In this document: piece after piece, positions 16,208 through 23,276 of the stretch | How positions within the stretch are numbered: position 1 is the stretch's first letter | Layout: the number at the start of each line of letters is the position of its first letter | NCBI GenBank assembly: GCA_903922745.1 | Contig: CAIXVA010000153.1 | Span: 1 to 31,128, forward strand | DNA: 31,128 bases | Direction: 5' to 3' | Source: an uncultured Actinomycetes bacterium | GTDB taxonomy: Bacteria; Actinomycetota; Actinomycetes; Nanopelagicales; Nanopelagicaceae | The notes under the pieces: generated by a model | Databases searched by the model: none | What the model saw: only the letters and a program-made list of their open reading frames with translations | What the model was told of the DNA's origin: nothing | Position numbers and translations under genes: made by a program

Positions 16208-17946
16208 GCAGTGATTGCATCCACATAAGCACGAACACCTGCAGGTACTAAATGGACTCCATCTGGGCCGAAGTACTCTAAGTGCCCTTGCGAAATAGCC
16301 GCCCAATCAATTAAGTGGGCACCGTAGTTTGCTGCAAATTGTGCGATCAAAGCGTTGTTCTCATCTCGCCAACCACGTGGGACAGCGGTATTTACAACAA
16401 TAATTCGGGGCTGATCCTTAATCTCTTCAAAAATTGCTGCGACCTGAGCTTCAGTTAACTTGTTGTTATTACCTAAATTCAAAACAATCGTGGCATTACT
16501 CATGTTCATTTTGTCATGAGTGATCACATCTAGTAGTTCGGGTGCTTGTCGACCTACCCGCGCATTGATCAAACCAATGTGCTGACGAGTGTCTAATTCG
16601 AAACGGATTCCGAGAATGACGGAATCACCCGTGACCCATAAACCAGGATTAGAACTATCAGTTGATATCGCTGGTGAAAAATCAGGAGCCTGCAACTGCT
16701 CTTTCAAATCCGCTAATTGTTTGTCGCCCTTAGCAATTGCACTAGATGCAACTGATGCAGTTGAACCAATGATTGCAAGAACAATTAGTAGAACTCCAGC
16801 TCTTTGGCGCAATTGCACACGCTTTGTACGGTACTTCATTCCTTTGAACCAGTAATCAACAAGTCCTGTGCGAACAGGAAGTTCTACTAAACGTAATGAA
16901 ATATCCGCCAGTGCAAAGACAATGAGAATTCGTAATGCGTACAAAGCCCAATGTGATCCGTCTAAATCATAATTTGGTCGGGTAACTTGAAATACAACCC
17001 AGTGCCACAGATAAATTGCATACGACCGTTCACCGATCCATACGAATGGCTTACTACTTAAAATTGGCGCAAAACGTGATGCTGGGTGAACAATTGATGT
17101 GATGATTGCACAGCCGAACACACCAGCTAACGGGAATGCCAGCTTGTATAAAGTTGGATCAGTTTCATCAATAAATAAAAATGCAGCAATGATTCCGAGA
17201 AATCCAAATACTCCGATTCCGTCAATAAAATCTTGAGCCTTACGGCTAACGGTTTCTTGTAAGTTTTGTGGGATCCAGCTAACCGCTAAGGCAGCACCTA
17301 GAAATAAACCAATACTGTGGGTGTCTGTACCAAAGTACACGTGACTAACTTGCGACGCACTCGCCGCATCAACTTGCAATGAAACAACCAGTAGCGCAAT
17401 ACCTGAAAAGGCTGCAATCAAAAGGGCTGCACCGGGGATCTTGTTCTTCCCGAAATAGCGAAGGACCAGTAACAAAATCAGTGGCCACACCAGGTAGAAC
17501 TGCGCTTCGACACCTAGTGACCACGTGTGTTGCAACAGGGGAGGGCGACCAATCGCTTCAAAGTAATCCGTATGGCGAAAAACTAACCACCAATTCATTC
17601 CGCCAAATAGCGCAAATGGAGTGTCACCCAAAAATCGCCGCATCGTATCTGGCGCCCATAGTCCTACGACAATAGTTGTCGTGATGATCATGAATACAAG
17701 TGGTGGAAGTAAACGTCTGATACGTGCGACGTAGAAGGCTCGAAGATCCAATCCACCACTGCGCTGAATCGAATCCAGAAGCAATCGGGTTATTACATAG
17801 CCAGAGATCACAAAAAAGAGGTCAACACCCAAGAAGCCGCCAGGAATCCATTTGAATCCAAGGTGATACAACATCACAGCAATGACAGCTACGGCACGCA
17901 AACCATCAATTGCAGGTATGTATCGGATACCTCGTTCAGTGGCCAT
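16198..17946 (-). CDS. Acyltransferase-3 / SGNH fusion (OafA-like) membrane protein
   Basis: It probably O-acetylates an extracytoplasmic polysaccharide or peptidoglycan. Residues 1 to about 370 form the acyltransferase-3 domain with around ten membrane helices. It opens with YIPAIDGLRAVAVIAVMLYH, where H28 is the catalytic histidine candidate, and FLGVDLFFVISGYVI. The C-terminal part, about 430-582, is an SGNH hydrolase-like domain outside the membrane, with GDS (440-442, nucleophile S442), an LNLGNNN block and the D562/H565 pair in GPDGVHLVP. TAGGAG lies about 10 bases before the ATG. It is probably a single-gene transcript between the terminator at 16128 and the coiled-coil gene. The acyl acceptor is not known. 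Confidence 0.92.
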   Translation of the reverse strand: MATERGIRYIPAIDGLRAVAVIAVMLYHLGFKWIPGGFLGVDLFFVISGYVITRLLLDSIQRSGGLDLRAFYVARIRRLLPPLVFMIITTTIVVGLWAPDTMRRFLGDTPFALFGGMNWWLVFRHTDYFEAIGRPPLLQHTWSLGVEAQFYLVWPLILLLVLRYFGKNKIPGAALLIAAFSGIALLVVSLQVDAASASQVSHVYFGTDTHSIGLFLGAALAVSWIPQNLQETVSRKAQDFIDGIGVFGFLGIIAAFLFIDETDPTLYKLAFPLAGVFGCAIITSIVHPASRFAPILSSKPFVWIGERSYAIYLWHWVVFQVTRPNYDLDGSHWALYALRILIVFALADISLRLVELPVRTGLVDYWFKGMKYRTKRVQLRQRAGVLLIVLAIIGSTASVASSAIAKGDKQLADLKEQLQAPDFSPAISTDSSNPGLWVTGDSVILGIRFELDTRQHIGLINARVGRQAPELLDVITHDKMNMSNATIVLNLGNNNKLTEAQVAAIFEEIKDQPRIIVVNTAVPRGWRDENNALIAQFAANYGAHLIDWAAISQGHLEYFGPDGVHLVPAGVRAYVDAITAQL

Positions 17947-17996
17947 GAATAATTAACTCCTACGAAGTAACGCTGTGTTCAATAGCAATGAGCTAT

Positions 17997-18833
17997 TTAG
18001 CGCTTTGCAGATTTCTTTGCTGCGCTCTTCTTTACCGCAGCTTTCTTTGCTGGCGCTTTCTTAGCAGCCTTCTTTGCTGTTTTCTTAGGTGCAGCTAATG
18101 CAGGACGTGTGCGGTGGCTGGCAACTTTAAGAGGCCCTGGATTAATCAAAGTGTCATCTGCATTCAAATTATCAAGAACACTTTTTTGTAGATCTTCTAA
18201 TCTTTGGAAGGCACCATCTAGGCGATTTCGTGATTGCTGAATCGCAGATTCTGCCGCATCTAGTGATTGCTTTTGAATTCGATACAGACGCTCTGCCTCT
18301 GAAATTACTCCTGCTAACCATTGACGGTAACCCGTAACTTCAGTTGTTGCTTCAGTAATAATGCGTTCACCTTCACGACGCGCAGCAGTGGCAAGAGCTG
18401 ATATTTCTCGCTTTTTACTCTCCATAAGCGCTTCAGCTTCTGATTCAGCAAGTGCAACCTTTTCTTCAGCTTCTGATTCTGCAGCTTGAATATATTTGCG
18501 CCCGCGAGTTTCTGCTCCAGCAAGAATTGTGCGAGCTTTCGCATCAGCTGCTTCTAACTCTTCTTTTGTTGCGCGTGTTGTTTCTGCAACCAAACGAGTA
18601 GCAGCAACTTGTGCCTTGCTCTCGCGGGCTTGGGCAGACTTAATCATTGACATCGCAGTTTCAGTTGCGAGAATTTCAAACTCTTCTTTTGTTAAGCCGG
18701 TAATATCACGGCGAGATTTCAAATCTGCAAGCTGTGCTTCAAGTTCGCGAATGCGGTCAACAGATGAAGGAAGATTGGAACTCTCTTCTTCAGTAAAGCC
18801 GACCCAATTAAGGAAGCTTTTCTTCTGCGCCAT
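17997..18833 (-). CDS. Coiled-coil (DivIVA/FilP-like) protein with histone-H1-like C-terminal tail
   Basis: From the chosen start it is 278 residues. Residues 4-13 (KKSFLNWVGF) look like a short amphipathic, possibly membrane-touching segment. Residues 25 to about 225 are almost uninterrupted heptad-type helix rich in Ala/Glu/Lys/Arg, with DivIVA-like composition. Residues 250-278 are a lysine/alanine tail (KKTAKKAAKKAPAKKAA and on), the same kind as in the membrane protein at 15258. Of two adjacent ATGs I chose the second (18833): GAGG then lies 6 bases upstream, against an unworkable 3 for ATG 18836. A polar or nucleoid-associated scaffold is plausible, but no specific family is assigned. 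Codon use is like its neighbours. Confidence 0.82.
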   Translation of the reverse strand: MAQKKSFLNWVGFTEEESSNLPSSVDRIRELEAQLADLKSRRDITGLTKEEFEILATETAMSMIKSAQARESKAQVAATRLVAETTRATKEELEAADAKARTILAGAETRGRKYIQAAESEAEEKVALAESEAEALMESKKREISALATAARREGERIITEATTEVTGYRQWLAGVISEAERLYRIQKQSLDAAESAIQQSRNRLDGAFQRLEDLQKSVLDNLNADDTLINPGPLKVASHRTRPALAAPKKTAKKAAKKAPAKKAAVKKSAAKKSAKR

Positions 18834-18905
18834 CATGCACCTCGCTGCTCATTCAAACCCTGTTTAAAAACCCTGTGTAGAGATGGCTTAGGTTAGAGCA
18901 ATGAC

Positions 18906-19550
18906 CTATTTACTGTAAATCGCCACTGAAATCGCTACGTACTGACTGATCCACGCTGCAAGCACGAAGATATGGAAAAGCTCGTGGAAGCCAAAGTACT
19001 TTGCCGTCCGGCCAGGGCGCTTGAGAGCGTAGAAAATCGCACCGACCGAGTAGAACAATCCACCGATGGCGATTGGAAGTAGCACCCATAAACCACCCGC
19101 ACGATAGAGCGCAGGGGTATAAAAAACAGCAACCCAGCCGAGAGCCAAGTAATTGGCAACGTATAGCCAACGAGGTGCACCGATCCAGAAAACGCGAAGA
19201 GCAACACCCATGGCTGCACCGATCCACACAACCAATAACAAAATTGTGCGATCGCGTCCCTCAAGTAATGCCACGGCAAATGGTGTGTAAGAACCAGCGA
19301 TCAATAAATTAATATTTGCGTGGTCCCAACGTCGCCAGATCATTTTCTTTTTTGGGACCCACGGCACCCGATGGTAAATCGCCGAAACGCTAAATAACAT
19401 AATTGAAGTGACTGAAAAGATGGCCACCGCAAATTTCAGGGACTCTTTGCTTAATATAAATAAAACGAGTGAAGCGATGACGACCACTGGAGTAGCACCT
19501 AAATGAAACCAACCACGTAGCTTTGGTGGGACAACTGGGGTCTGGCTCAT
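18906..19550 (-). CDS. Hemolysin III / PAQR family membrane protein
   Basis: A seven-helix membrane protein of 214 residues from the HlyIII/YqfA branch of the PAQR superfamily. The likely metal-site residues are present: S56 and H60 (SAIYHR), D76 (WDHANI), and H189 and H193 (HELFH). Family members have been linked to membrane homeostasis, and haemolytic activity is not established for most. On the minus strand TAGGCT ends 7 bases before the ATG and no Shine-Dalgarno is seen, so a leaderless mRNA is likely. It is divergent from the DUF885 gene, with a 71-base shared gap. Confidence 0.9.
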   Translation of the reverse strand: MSQTPVVPPKLRGWFHLGATPVVVIASLVLFILSKESLKFAVAIFSVTSIMLFSVSAIYHRVPWVPKKKMIWRRWDHANINLLIAGSYTPFAVALLEGRDRTILLLVVWIGAAMGVALRVFWIGAPRWLYVANYLALGWVAVFYTPALYRAGGLWVLLPIAIGGLFYSVGAIFYALKRPGRTAKYFGFHELFHIFVLAAWISQYVAISVAIYSK

Positions 19551-19557
19551 GCCGGTA

Positions 19558-19563
19558 AGCCTA
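19558..19563 (-). promoter_or_regulatory. Putative leaderless -10 box for the HlyIII-family gene
   Basis: TAGGCT on the minus strand, ending 7 bases before the ATG, is the same hexamer as in front of murI. Confidence 0.45.
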
Positions 19564-19586
19564 TTGTAATAATCCCAATTCCACCG

Positions 19587-19615
19587 TGGACAAACTTAAA
19601 GACCACTGCCAAACT
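19587..19615 (+). promoter_or_regulatory. Putative promoter for the DUF885 gene
   Basis: TGGACA (19587-19592), a 17-base spacer and CAAACT (19610-19615), which ends 6 bases before ATG 19622. The -35 is close to consensus; the -10 is weak. This position argues against translation beginning at the in-frame GTG 19586. Confidence 0.35.
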
Positions 19616-19621
19616 TGCGCC

Positions 19622-21271
19622 ATGACACATAGATCACCCATATTTGAAATCAGCGATGTTTACATCGATCAAGAAGCGGCCCTTAGTCCAATGGGTTGCA
19701 CCTACTTAGGCAACGGGCTCAATCAAGACAAGCTCGATGACTTTTCTATTGCAGCTGCCGAGGTAAGTGCGACTTTAACGCGCGAAACCTTGAAGAAGCT
19801 TTCTGCGATGGAACCAATTGATGAAATCGATCGAATTGCAAAAGCTGTAATGACCGAACGCCTTGAGTCAGGTCTTGCTTTGCATGACAGTCAAGAGTCA
19901 TTTGTGCTGTGGAATGTTTTGACATCGCCACCGTCTAATGTGCGCTCAATCTTTGAACTAATGCCAAAGAACACAGCGCAAGACTTCGACAACATTGCTA
20001 AGCGTTTAGCTGCAGTCGATGCGGCATACAGCTCTTGGTGCGAAACAATTATGACCGTTGCAAAGTCAGGTAAAACAACTGCGCAACGTCAGGTCAAGGG
20101 TGTGATCGATCAGCTAGATAGCTATGCCAATGGCGGATATAGCGCTATGTGCAAAAATTTTGACGCCGATGGAAAATATCCAGCAATGCATGAGGCAGCA
20201 AAGCTTGCTGAAGCAGCATCTGCAAAGACCGCTAAGTTCTTGCGCGATAACTACTTACCTATTGCAACACCCAATGATGCAGTTGGCGCAGATCGCTATG
20301 CGGTGTGGGCTCGCTATTTCACTGGCGCACAGCTAGATCTTCCCACAACATATGAGTGGGGTAAGAAAGAGTTGAAGGCAATTAACGATCGCATGTGGGA
20401 ACTTGCAAAAGTTATTAACCCAACTGCAAAAACACTTCGCGAAGTGGCTGACACACTTGAAAATGACCCTAAGTACAAAGTAGTTGGTCCTGAAAATGTT
20501 ATTAAGTATTTGCAGGACTTCACAGATGCAGCAATTAAGCGCATGAATGGTGAATTCTTTGAAATTGATCCACGTATTGCAATTTGCGAAGCGCGGCTTG
20601 CACCAGAAGGCAGTGCATCTGCCCCGTACTACAACGGACCATCAGAAGATCTTTCACGACCAGGCTCAACATGGATTCCAATGTTGGGTAAGAACGAAGT
20701 GAGTAACTGGCACCTTGTTTCTACTTGGTATCACGAAGCGGTTCCGGGTCACCACTTACAGATCGGAACCGTGGCTGTTGAGAAAGATCGCTTAACTCGA
20801 TTCCAGAGATCAGCTGCCTGGATCAGTGGTTACGGCGAAGGCTGGGCATTGTATGCAGAGCGATTCATGAATGAACTTGGCGCATTTGATGAGCCAGGAA
20901 TTGAAATGGGTTATTTATCTGCGCAGGCTTTGCGCGCCGCACGTATCGTTGTTGATATCGGAATGCACCTTGGATACAAGGATGACAATGGTGTTGCGTG
21001 GAACGCTGAAAGCTCACGCAAGTTATTAAACGAGCAAGCACTTCTTGATGAGGATCATTCACGAAGCGAAACCGATCGCTATCTAGGATGGCCAGGACAA
21101 GCTATTTCCTACAAGGTAGGCGAGCGCGTATGGATGTCTGCTCGTGAAGATGCGAAGGCACGACTTGGAGCAGGCTTTAATATGAAGAAGTTCCACAGCT
21201 ACGCCTTAAAGCTAGGGCCAATGGGTCTGGACCCATTTGCTGCAGAAATGAAGTTGTGGCAAGGCCAATAA
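19622..21271 (+). CDS. DUF885 family putative zinc metallopeptidase
   Basis: A soluble protein of 549 residues. It belongs to DUF885, related to zinc-peptidase folds, with the HExxxGH signature HEAVPGHH at 371-378 and a downstream glutamate-bearing YGEGWALYAER. The N-terminus ISDVYIDQEAALSPMGCTYLG and the late QAISYKVGERVWMSAREDAK are also typical. No signal peptide is seen, so it is probably cytoplasmic. I chose ATG 19622 because the protein then begins MTHRSPIFEISD as in relatives and a promoter-like sequence ends 6 bases before it; GTG 19586 would add 12 residues. A strong terminator follows. The substrate is unknown. Confidence 0.9.
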   Translation: MTHRSPIFEISDVYIDQEAALSPMGCTYLGNGLNQDKLDDFSIAAAEVSATLTRETLKKLSAMEPIDEIDRIAKAVMTERLESGLALHDSQESFVLWNVLTSPPSNVRSIFELMPKNTAQDFDNIAKRLAAVDAAYSSWCETIMTVAKSGKTTAQRQVKGVIDQLDSYANGGYSAMCKNFDADGKYPAMHEAAKLAEAASAKTAKFLRDNYLPIATPNDAVGADRYAVWARYFTGAQLDLPTTYEWGKKELKAINDRMWELAKVINPTAKTLREVADTLENDPKYKVVGPENVIKYLQDFTDAAIKRMNGEFFEIDPRIAICEARLAPEGSASAPYYNGPSEDLSRPGSTWIPMLGKNEVSNWHLVSTWYHEAVPGHHLQIGTVAVEKDRLTRFQRSAAWISGYGEGWALYAERFMNELGAFDEPGIEMGYLSAQALRAARIVVDIGMHLGYKDDNGVAWNAESSRKLLNEQALLDEDHSRSETDRYLGWPGQAISYKVGERVWMSAREDAKARLGAGFNMKKFHSYALKLGPMGLDPFAAEMKLWQGQ

Positions 21272-21305
21272 AAGGCCGAAAGGTTACTAATTAGTAGGTA
21301 ATAGG

Positions 21306-21347
21306 AATGGGGCGGTCCTGGTGATTTCACCGGAACCGCCCCATTTT
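21306..21347 (+). terminator. Intrinsic terminator after the DUF885 gene
   Basis: AATGGGGCGGTCCTGGTGA (21306-21324) pairs with TCACCGGAACCGCCCCATT (21327-21345), a GC-rich stem of about 18 bp with one mismatch and one G-U, followed by a short T run ending at 21348. It isolates the actinorhodopsin gene from the upstream gene. Confidence 0.9.
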
Positions 21348-21536
21348 TAACGCTCAATTCCTCGAAGAAATCTAAAAAAATCTCAAAAATTTCCCACTTT
21401 GATGCTGCAAATCGTTCGCGAATAGTTCACAATTGTGCACGTCGGAGGTCAAAGGGGTTCCTCGAGGATTCCTTATGGCTGACGGATTCAGGGGTCGAAT
21501 GGCCTTTGAACATGATCCTCATGGAGGAATAACTAC
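21348..21536 (+). promoter_or_regulatory. Upstream leader region of actinorhodopsin
   Basis: The 189 bases hold an A-rich tract (21370-21391), a possible -35 TTGATG at 21399 with no good -10 after it, the 16-base near-palindrome at 21425-21440, the palindrome CCTCGAGG at 21460-21467, and a strong GGAGGA ribosome binding site at 21523-21528, 8 bases before the ATG. CCTC (21517-21520) can pair with GAGG (21524-21527), and ATTCCT (21468-21473) with AGGAAT (21525-21530); either would hide the ribosome binding site. Confidence 0.5.
21425..21440. promoter_or_regulatory. Near-perfect palindrome upstream of actinorhodopsin, possible operator
   Basis: GTTCACAATTGTGCAC has a perfect 10-base core CACAATTGTG and only one mismatched pair in 16 bases. 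Its place, about 100 bases before the start codon and near the only promoter-like sequence, fits a repressor or activator site. No regulator is identified. Confidence 0.35.
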
Positions 21537-21543
21537 ATGTTGA
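21475..21543 (+). CDS. Possible 22-residue upstream ORF overlapping the actinorhodopsin start
   Basis: ATG 21475 opens a frame MADGFRGRMAFEHDPHGGIT plus TC whose stop TGA (21541-21543) lies just inside the actinorhodopsin gene. Ribosomes finishing it would stop over the downstream start, allowing coupling. Its own ribosome binding site is weak. It may be chance; no similarity is recognised. Confidence 0.25.
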   Translation: MADGFRGRMAFEHDPHGGITTC

Positions 21544-22295
21544 AACTCGACAGCAACCAATGGAACCTCGTTTATAACGTATTTTCATTTGGATTAATTT
21601 CTATGCTTGCTTGCACGATCTACACACTTGTTTCACAACAGCGTGTATTAGCTAAGTACCGTAACGCTCTTGTAATGTCATCGATGGTTACATTCATCGC
21701 TGGTTACCACTACTTGAGAATTTTCAACTCATTCAGCGAATCATCAATGGACATGACAGTTAACGTGTCAGGTGCACAGGGTTCATTCAATGAGGCTTAC
21801 CGCTATGTTGACTGGCTACTAACAGTGCCTCTACTACTTGTAGAAGTAATTGCAGTACTAGCACTAGCTAAGGAAGTTTCACGCTCACTAATCATGCGTC
21901 TTGTACCAGCATCTGCTGCAATGATCGCTCTTGGTTACCCAGGTGAAATTTCAAATGATCAGAACACACAGGTTCTATACGGTGTTCTATCAACACTTCC
22001 ATTCCTTTACATCCTTTATGTTCTATTCGTAGAACTAGGTAAGTCACTTGATCGTCAGCCAGAGGGAGTAGCGGCAACAATTGGTCGCCTACGTCTTCTA
22101 CTGATCGCAACATGGGGCGTTTACCCAATCTCATACATCCTAGGAATGGGTGGAGATGCAACTGCTCAGCAGTTCGTAGGTGTACAGCTTGGTTACACAA
22201 TCGCTGACATTTTGGCTAAGTGCGTATTCGGTTTAACAATTCTGAAGATCGCTCGCATGAAGTCACTTGCTGAAGGCATGAAGGACGATCACTAA
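21537..22295 (+). CDS. actR: Actinorhodopsin, light-driven proton pump
   Basis: A seven-helix retinal protein of 252 residues that exports protons in light. Key residues, with proteorhodopsin equivalents in brackets: H58 in GYHYLR (H75), proton acceptor D92 (D97), T96 (T101) and proton donor E103 (E108) in RYVDWLLTVPLLLVE, and retinal-binding K228 in DILAKCVFGL (K231). Leucine L100 at the tuning position (L105) predicts green absorption. The LYILYVLF helix aligns without gaps to bacteriorhodopsin helix E and puts G149 at the W138 position, the glycine that opens a carotenoid-binding window in xanthorhodopsin. GGAGGA lies 8 bases upstream. Leucine codon CTA is unusually frequent. Retinal-synthesis genes are not in this window. 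Confidence 0.97.
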   Translation: MLKLDSNQWNLVYNVFSFGLISMLACTIYTLVSQQRVLAKYRNALVMSSMVTFIAGYHYLRIFNSFSESSMDMTVNVSGAQGSFNEAYRYVDWLLTVPLLLVEVIAVLALAKEVSRSLIMRLVPASAAMIALGYPGEISNDQNTQVLYGVLSTLPFLYILYVLFVELGKSLDRQPEGVAATIGRLRLLLIATWGVYPISYILGMGGDATAQQFVGVQLGYTIADILAKCVFGLTILKIARMKSLAEGMKDDH

Positions 22296-22332
22296 TCACT
22301 TATGTGATTAGGTTCTAACTTAAGAATCCTAA

Positions 22333-22366
22333 AAACAGGAGTGTCGCGAGAGCGGCACTCCTGTTT
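22333..22366 (+). terminator. Intrinsic terminator after actinorhodopsin
   Basis: AAACAGGAGTGTCGC (22333-22347) pairs with GCGGCACTCCTGTTT (22352-22366) around a GAGA tetraloop, a 15-bp stem with one G-U pair. The T run after it is short and interrupted (GTTTGGCTTT), but the stem is long. Confidence 0.85.
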
Positions 22367-22373
22367 GGCTTTC

Positions 22374-22379
22374 TAGACT
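22374..22379 (+). promoter_or_regulatory. Putative leaderless -10 box for the 93-residue membrane protein
   Basis: TAGACT ends 6 bases before ATG 22386. Only 7 bases separate the terminator stem of actinorhodopsin from this box, so the -35 region would lie inside the terminator. Confidence 0.5.
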
Positions 22380-22385
22380 GGGCAC

Positions 22386-22667
22386 ATGGATAAATTAACC
22401 CCAGCAAATAATGAAGCAAATAAAAATTGGATTAATAATTACCGAATGGGTGGCTATCTGCTCTTTGCCTGTGGATTGATTAATCTTCGTTACCAGTGGG
22501 GTCAACCAAATATTGCATCGCATAGTGCGCTAATTTTTATTCCAGGTGCCTTAATCATCGGTGCCACTTTCGTACCTGCTGCACTAAAAGTATTGGCCCG
22601 CCGCGAAGTGAAGTTTCTTGTAGGCGCACTAGGCATCCTTCTTATTGCATACGCATTCGGTAATTAA
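22386..22667 (+). CDS. Small three-helix membrane protein of unknown function
   Basis: The protein has 93 residues with a polar N-terminus (1-20) and about three hydrophobic segments (22-35, 47-67 and 73-91), the last ending close to the C-terminus (LLIAYAFGN). I recognise no family. No Shine-Dalgarno is present, and TAGACT sits 6 bases upstream. It follows the actinorhodopsin terminator and converges on the helix-hairpin-helix gene, with a 25-base gap. A link to the rhodopsin is only positional. Confidence 0.75.
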   Translation: MDKLTPANNEANKNWINNYRMGGYLLFACGLINLRYQWGQPNIASHSALIFIPGALIIGATFVPAALKVLARREVKFLVGALGILLIAYAFGN

Positions 22668-22692
22668 TAAGTTAGAGATTAGTTTTAGATAC

Positions 22693-23028
22693 TTATTTCC
22701 GGAAGGAAAGGTCTGCCTTCTTCATTTCAGCAACTAATACTCGAACTGCATTTGGTCCCATGCCATGGAGTTCTTTAACTGCTGCAAGAGAAACTTTGCG
22801 CAAGTCTGCCAATTCAAATAATCCATCATCAATGAGTGCACGCCTGGCAGGGGCGGCTAAGCCAATTTCACGCCAAGCACTGTCCAAGGATTCGTATCGT
22901 TCTAGATCTGCGGTTCCATTGGTTACGATATTTTCAGAAACTTGTTTCTTTTCTTCACGGCGGGCAGCAGCGGCGCGTTTTATTTCAGCGGCTTCCATTT
23001 TGATTTTGGCTGCAGATTTCTTTGCCAT
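22693..23028 (-). CDS. Helix-hairpin-helix (RNA polymerase alpha-CTD-like) protein with basic N-terminal arm
   Basis: A 111-residue protein. The first 30 residues are a basic helical arm (MAKKSAAKIK, then KRAAAARREEKK) that could contact nucleic acid. Residues 48-108 form a compact helical domain with an HhH-type hairpin, LHGMGPNAVRVL (87-98), after LRKVSLAAVKE, resembling RNA polymerase alpha-CTD and HhH DNA-binding domains. No enzyme domain is attached. On the minus strand TATAGT ends 6 bases before the ATG, so a leaderless start is likely. The DNA-binding role is inferred from the fold; target unknown. Confidence 0.8.
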   Translation of the reverse strand: MAKKSAAKIKMEAAEIKRAAAARREEKKQVSENIVTNGTADLERYESLDSAWREIGLAAPARRALIDDGLFELADLRKVSLAAVKELHGMGPNAVRVLVAEMKKADLSFRK

Positions 23029-23034
23029 ATGCCA

Positions 23035-23040
23035 ACTATA
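23035..23040 (-). promoter_or_regulatory. Putative leaderless -10 box for the helix-hairpin-helix gene
   Basis: TATAGT on the minus strand ends exactly 6 bases before the ATG. It is the closest match to TATAAT among the leaderless-type boxes in this window. Confidence 0.5.
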
Positions 23041-23090
23041 ACTTTCAGTTTCGATTTATCGTTGGTTGCTCGGTATTTAAAATATCAGTG

Positions 23091-23171
23091 TGCGGGAGGC
23101 GGGACTTGAACCCGCACGTCCGAAGACACAGGTTCCTAAGACCTGCGTGTCTGCCATTTCACCACTCCCGC
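23091..23171 (-). tRNA. tRNA-Leu, anticodon UAG
   Basis: On the minus strand GCGGGAG opens and CTCCCGC closes the acceptor stem, with discriminator A. The anticodon stem CAGGT/ACCTG encloses the loop CTTAGGA, giving anticodon TAG, which reads CUA and other CUN leucine codons. The long variable arm GTC-TTCG-GAC and T-arm GCGGGTTCAAGTCCCGC confirm a class II leucine tRNA. CCA is not encoded. Confidence 0.95.
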
Positions 23172-23276
23172 AAATCCTTACCAAAGCGTTACCGCTTCCG
23201 TATGGATAGGGCACAAGATTAGAGGTAAGTTACGAATGTTCCAAAACGGCGAATACCCAAAGAAAGGCTCTTAGCC

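Noticed and set aside
19586..19621. GTG start giving DUF885 12 more residues
   Set aside because: The extra residues do not look like the family N-terminus, and the GTG overlaps a -35-like hexamer placed correctly for a start at ATG 19622.
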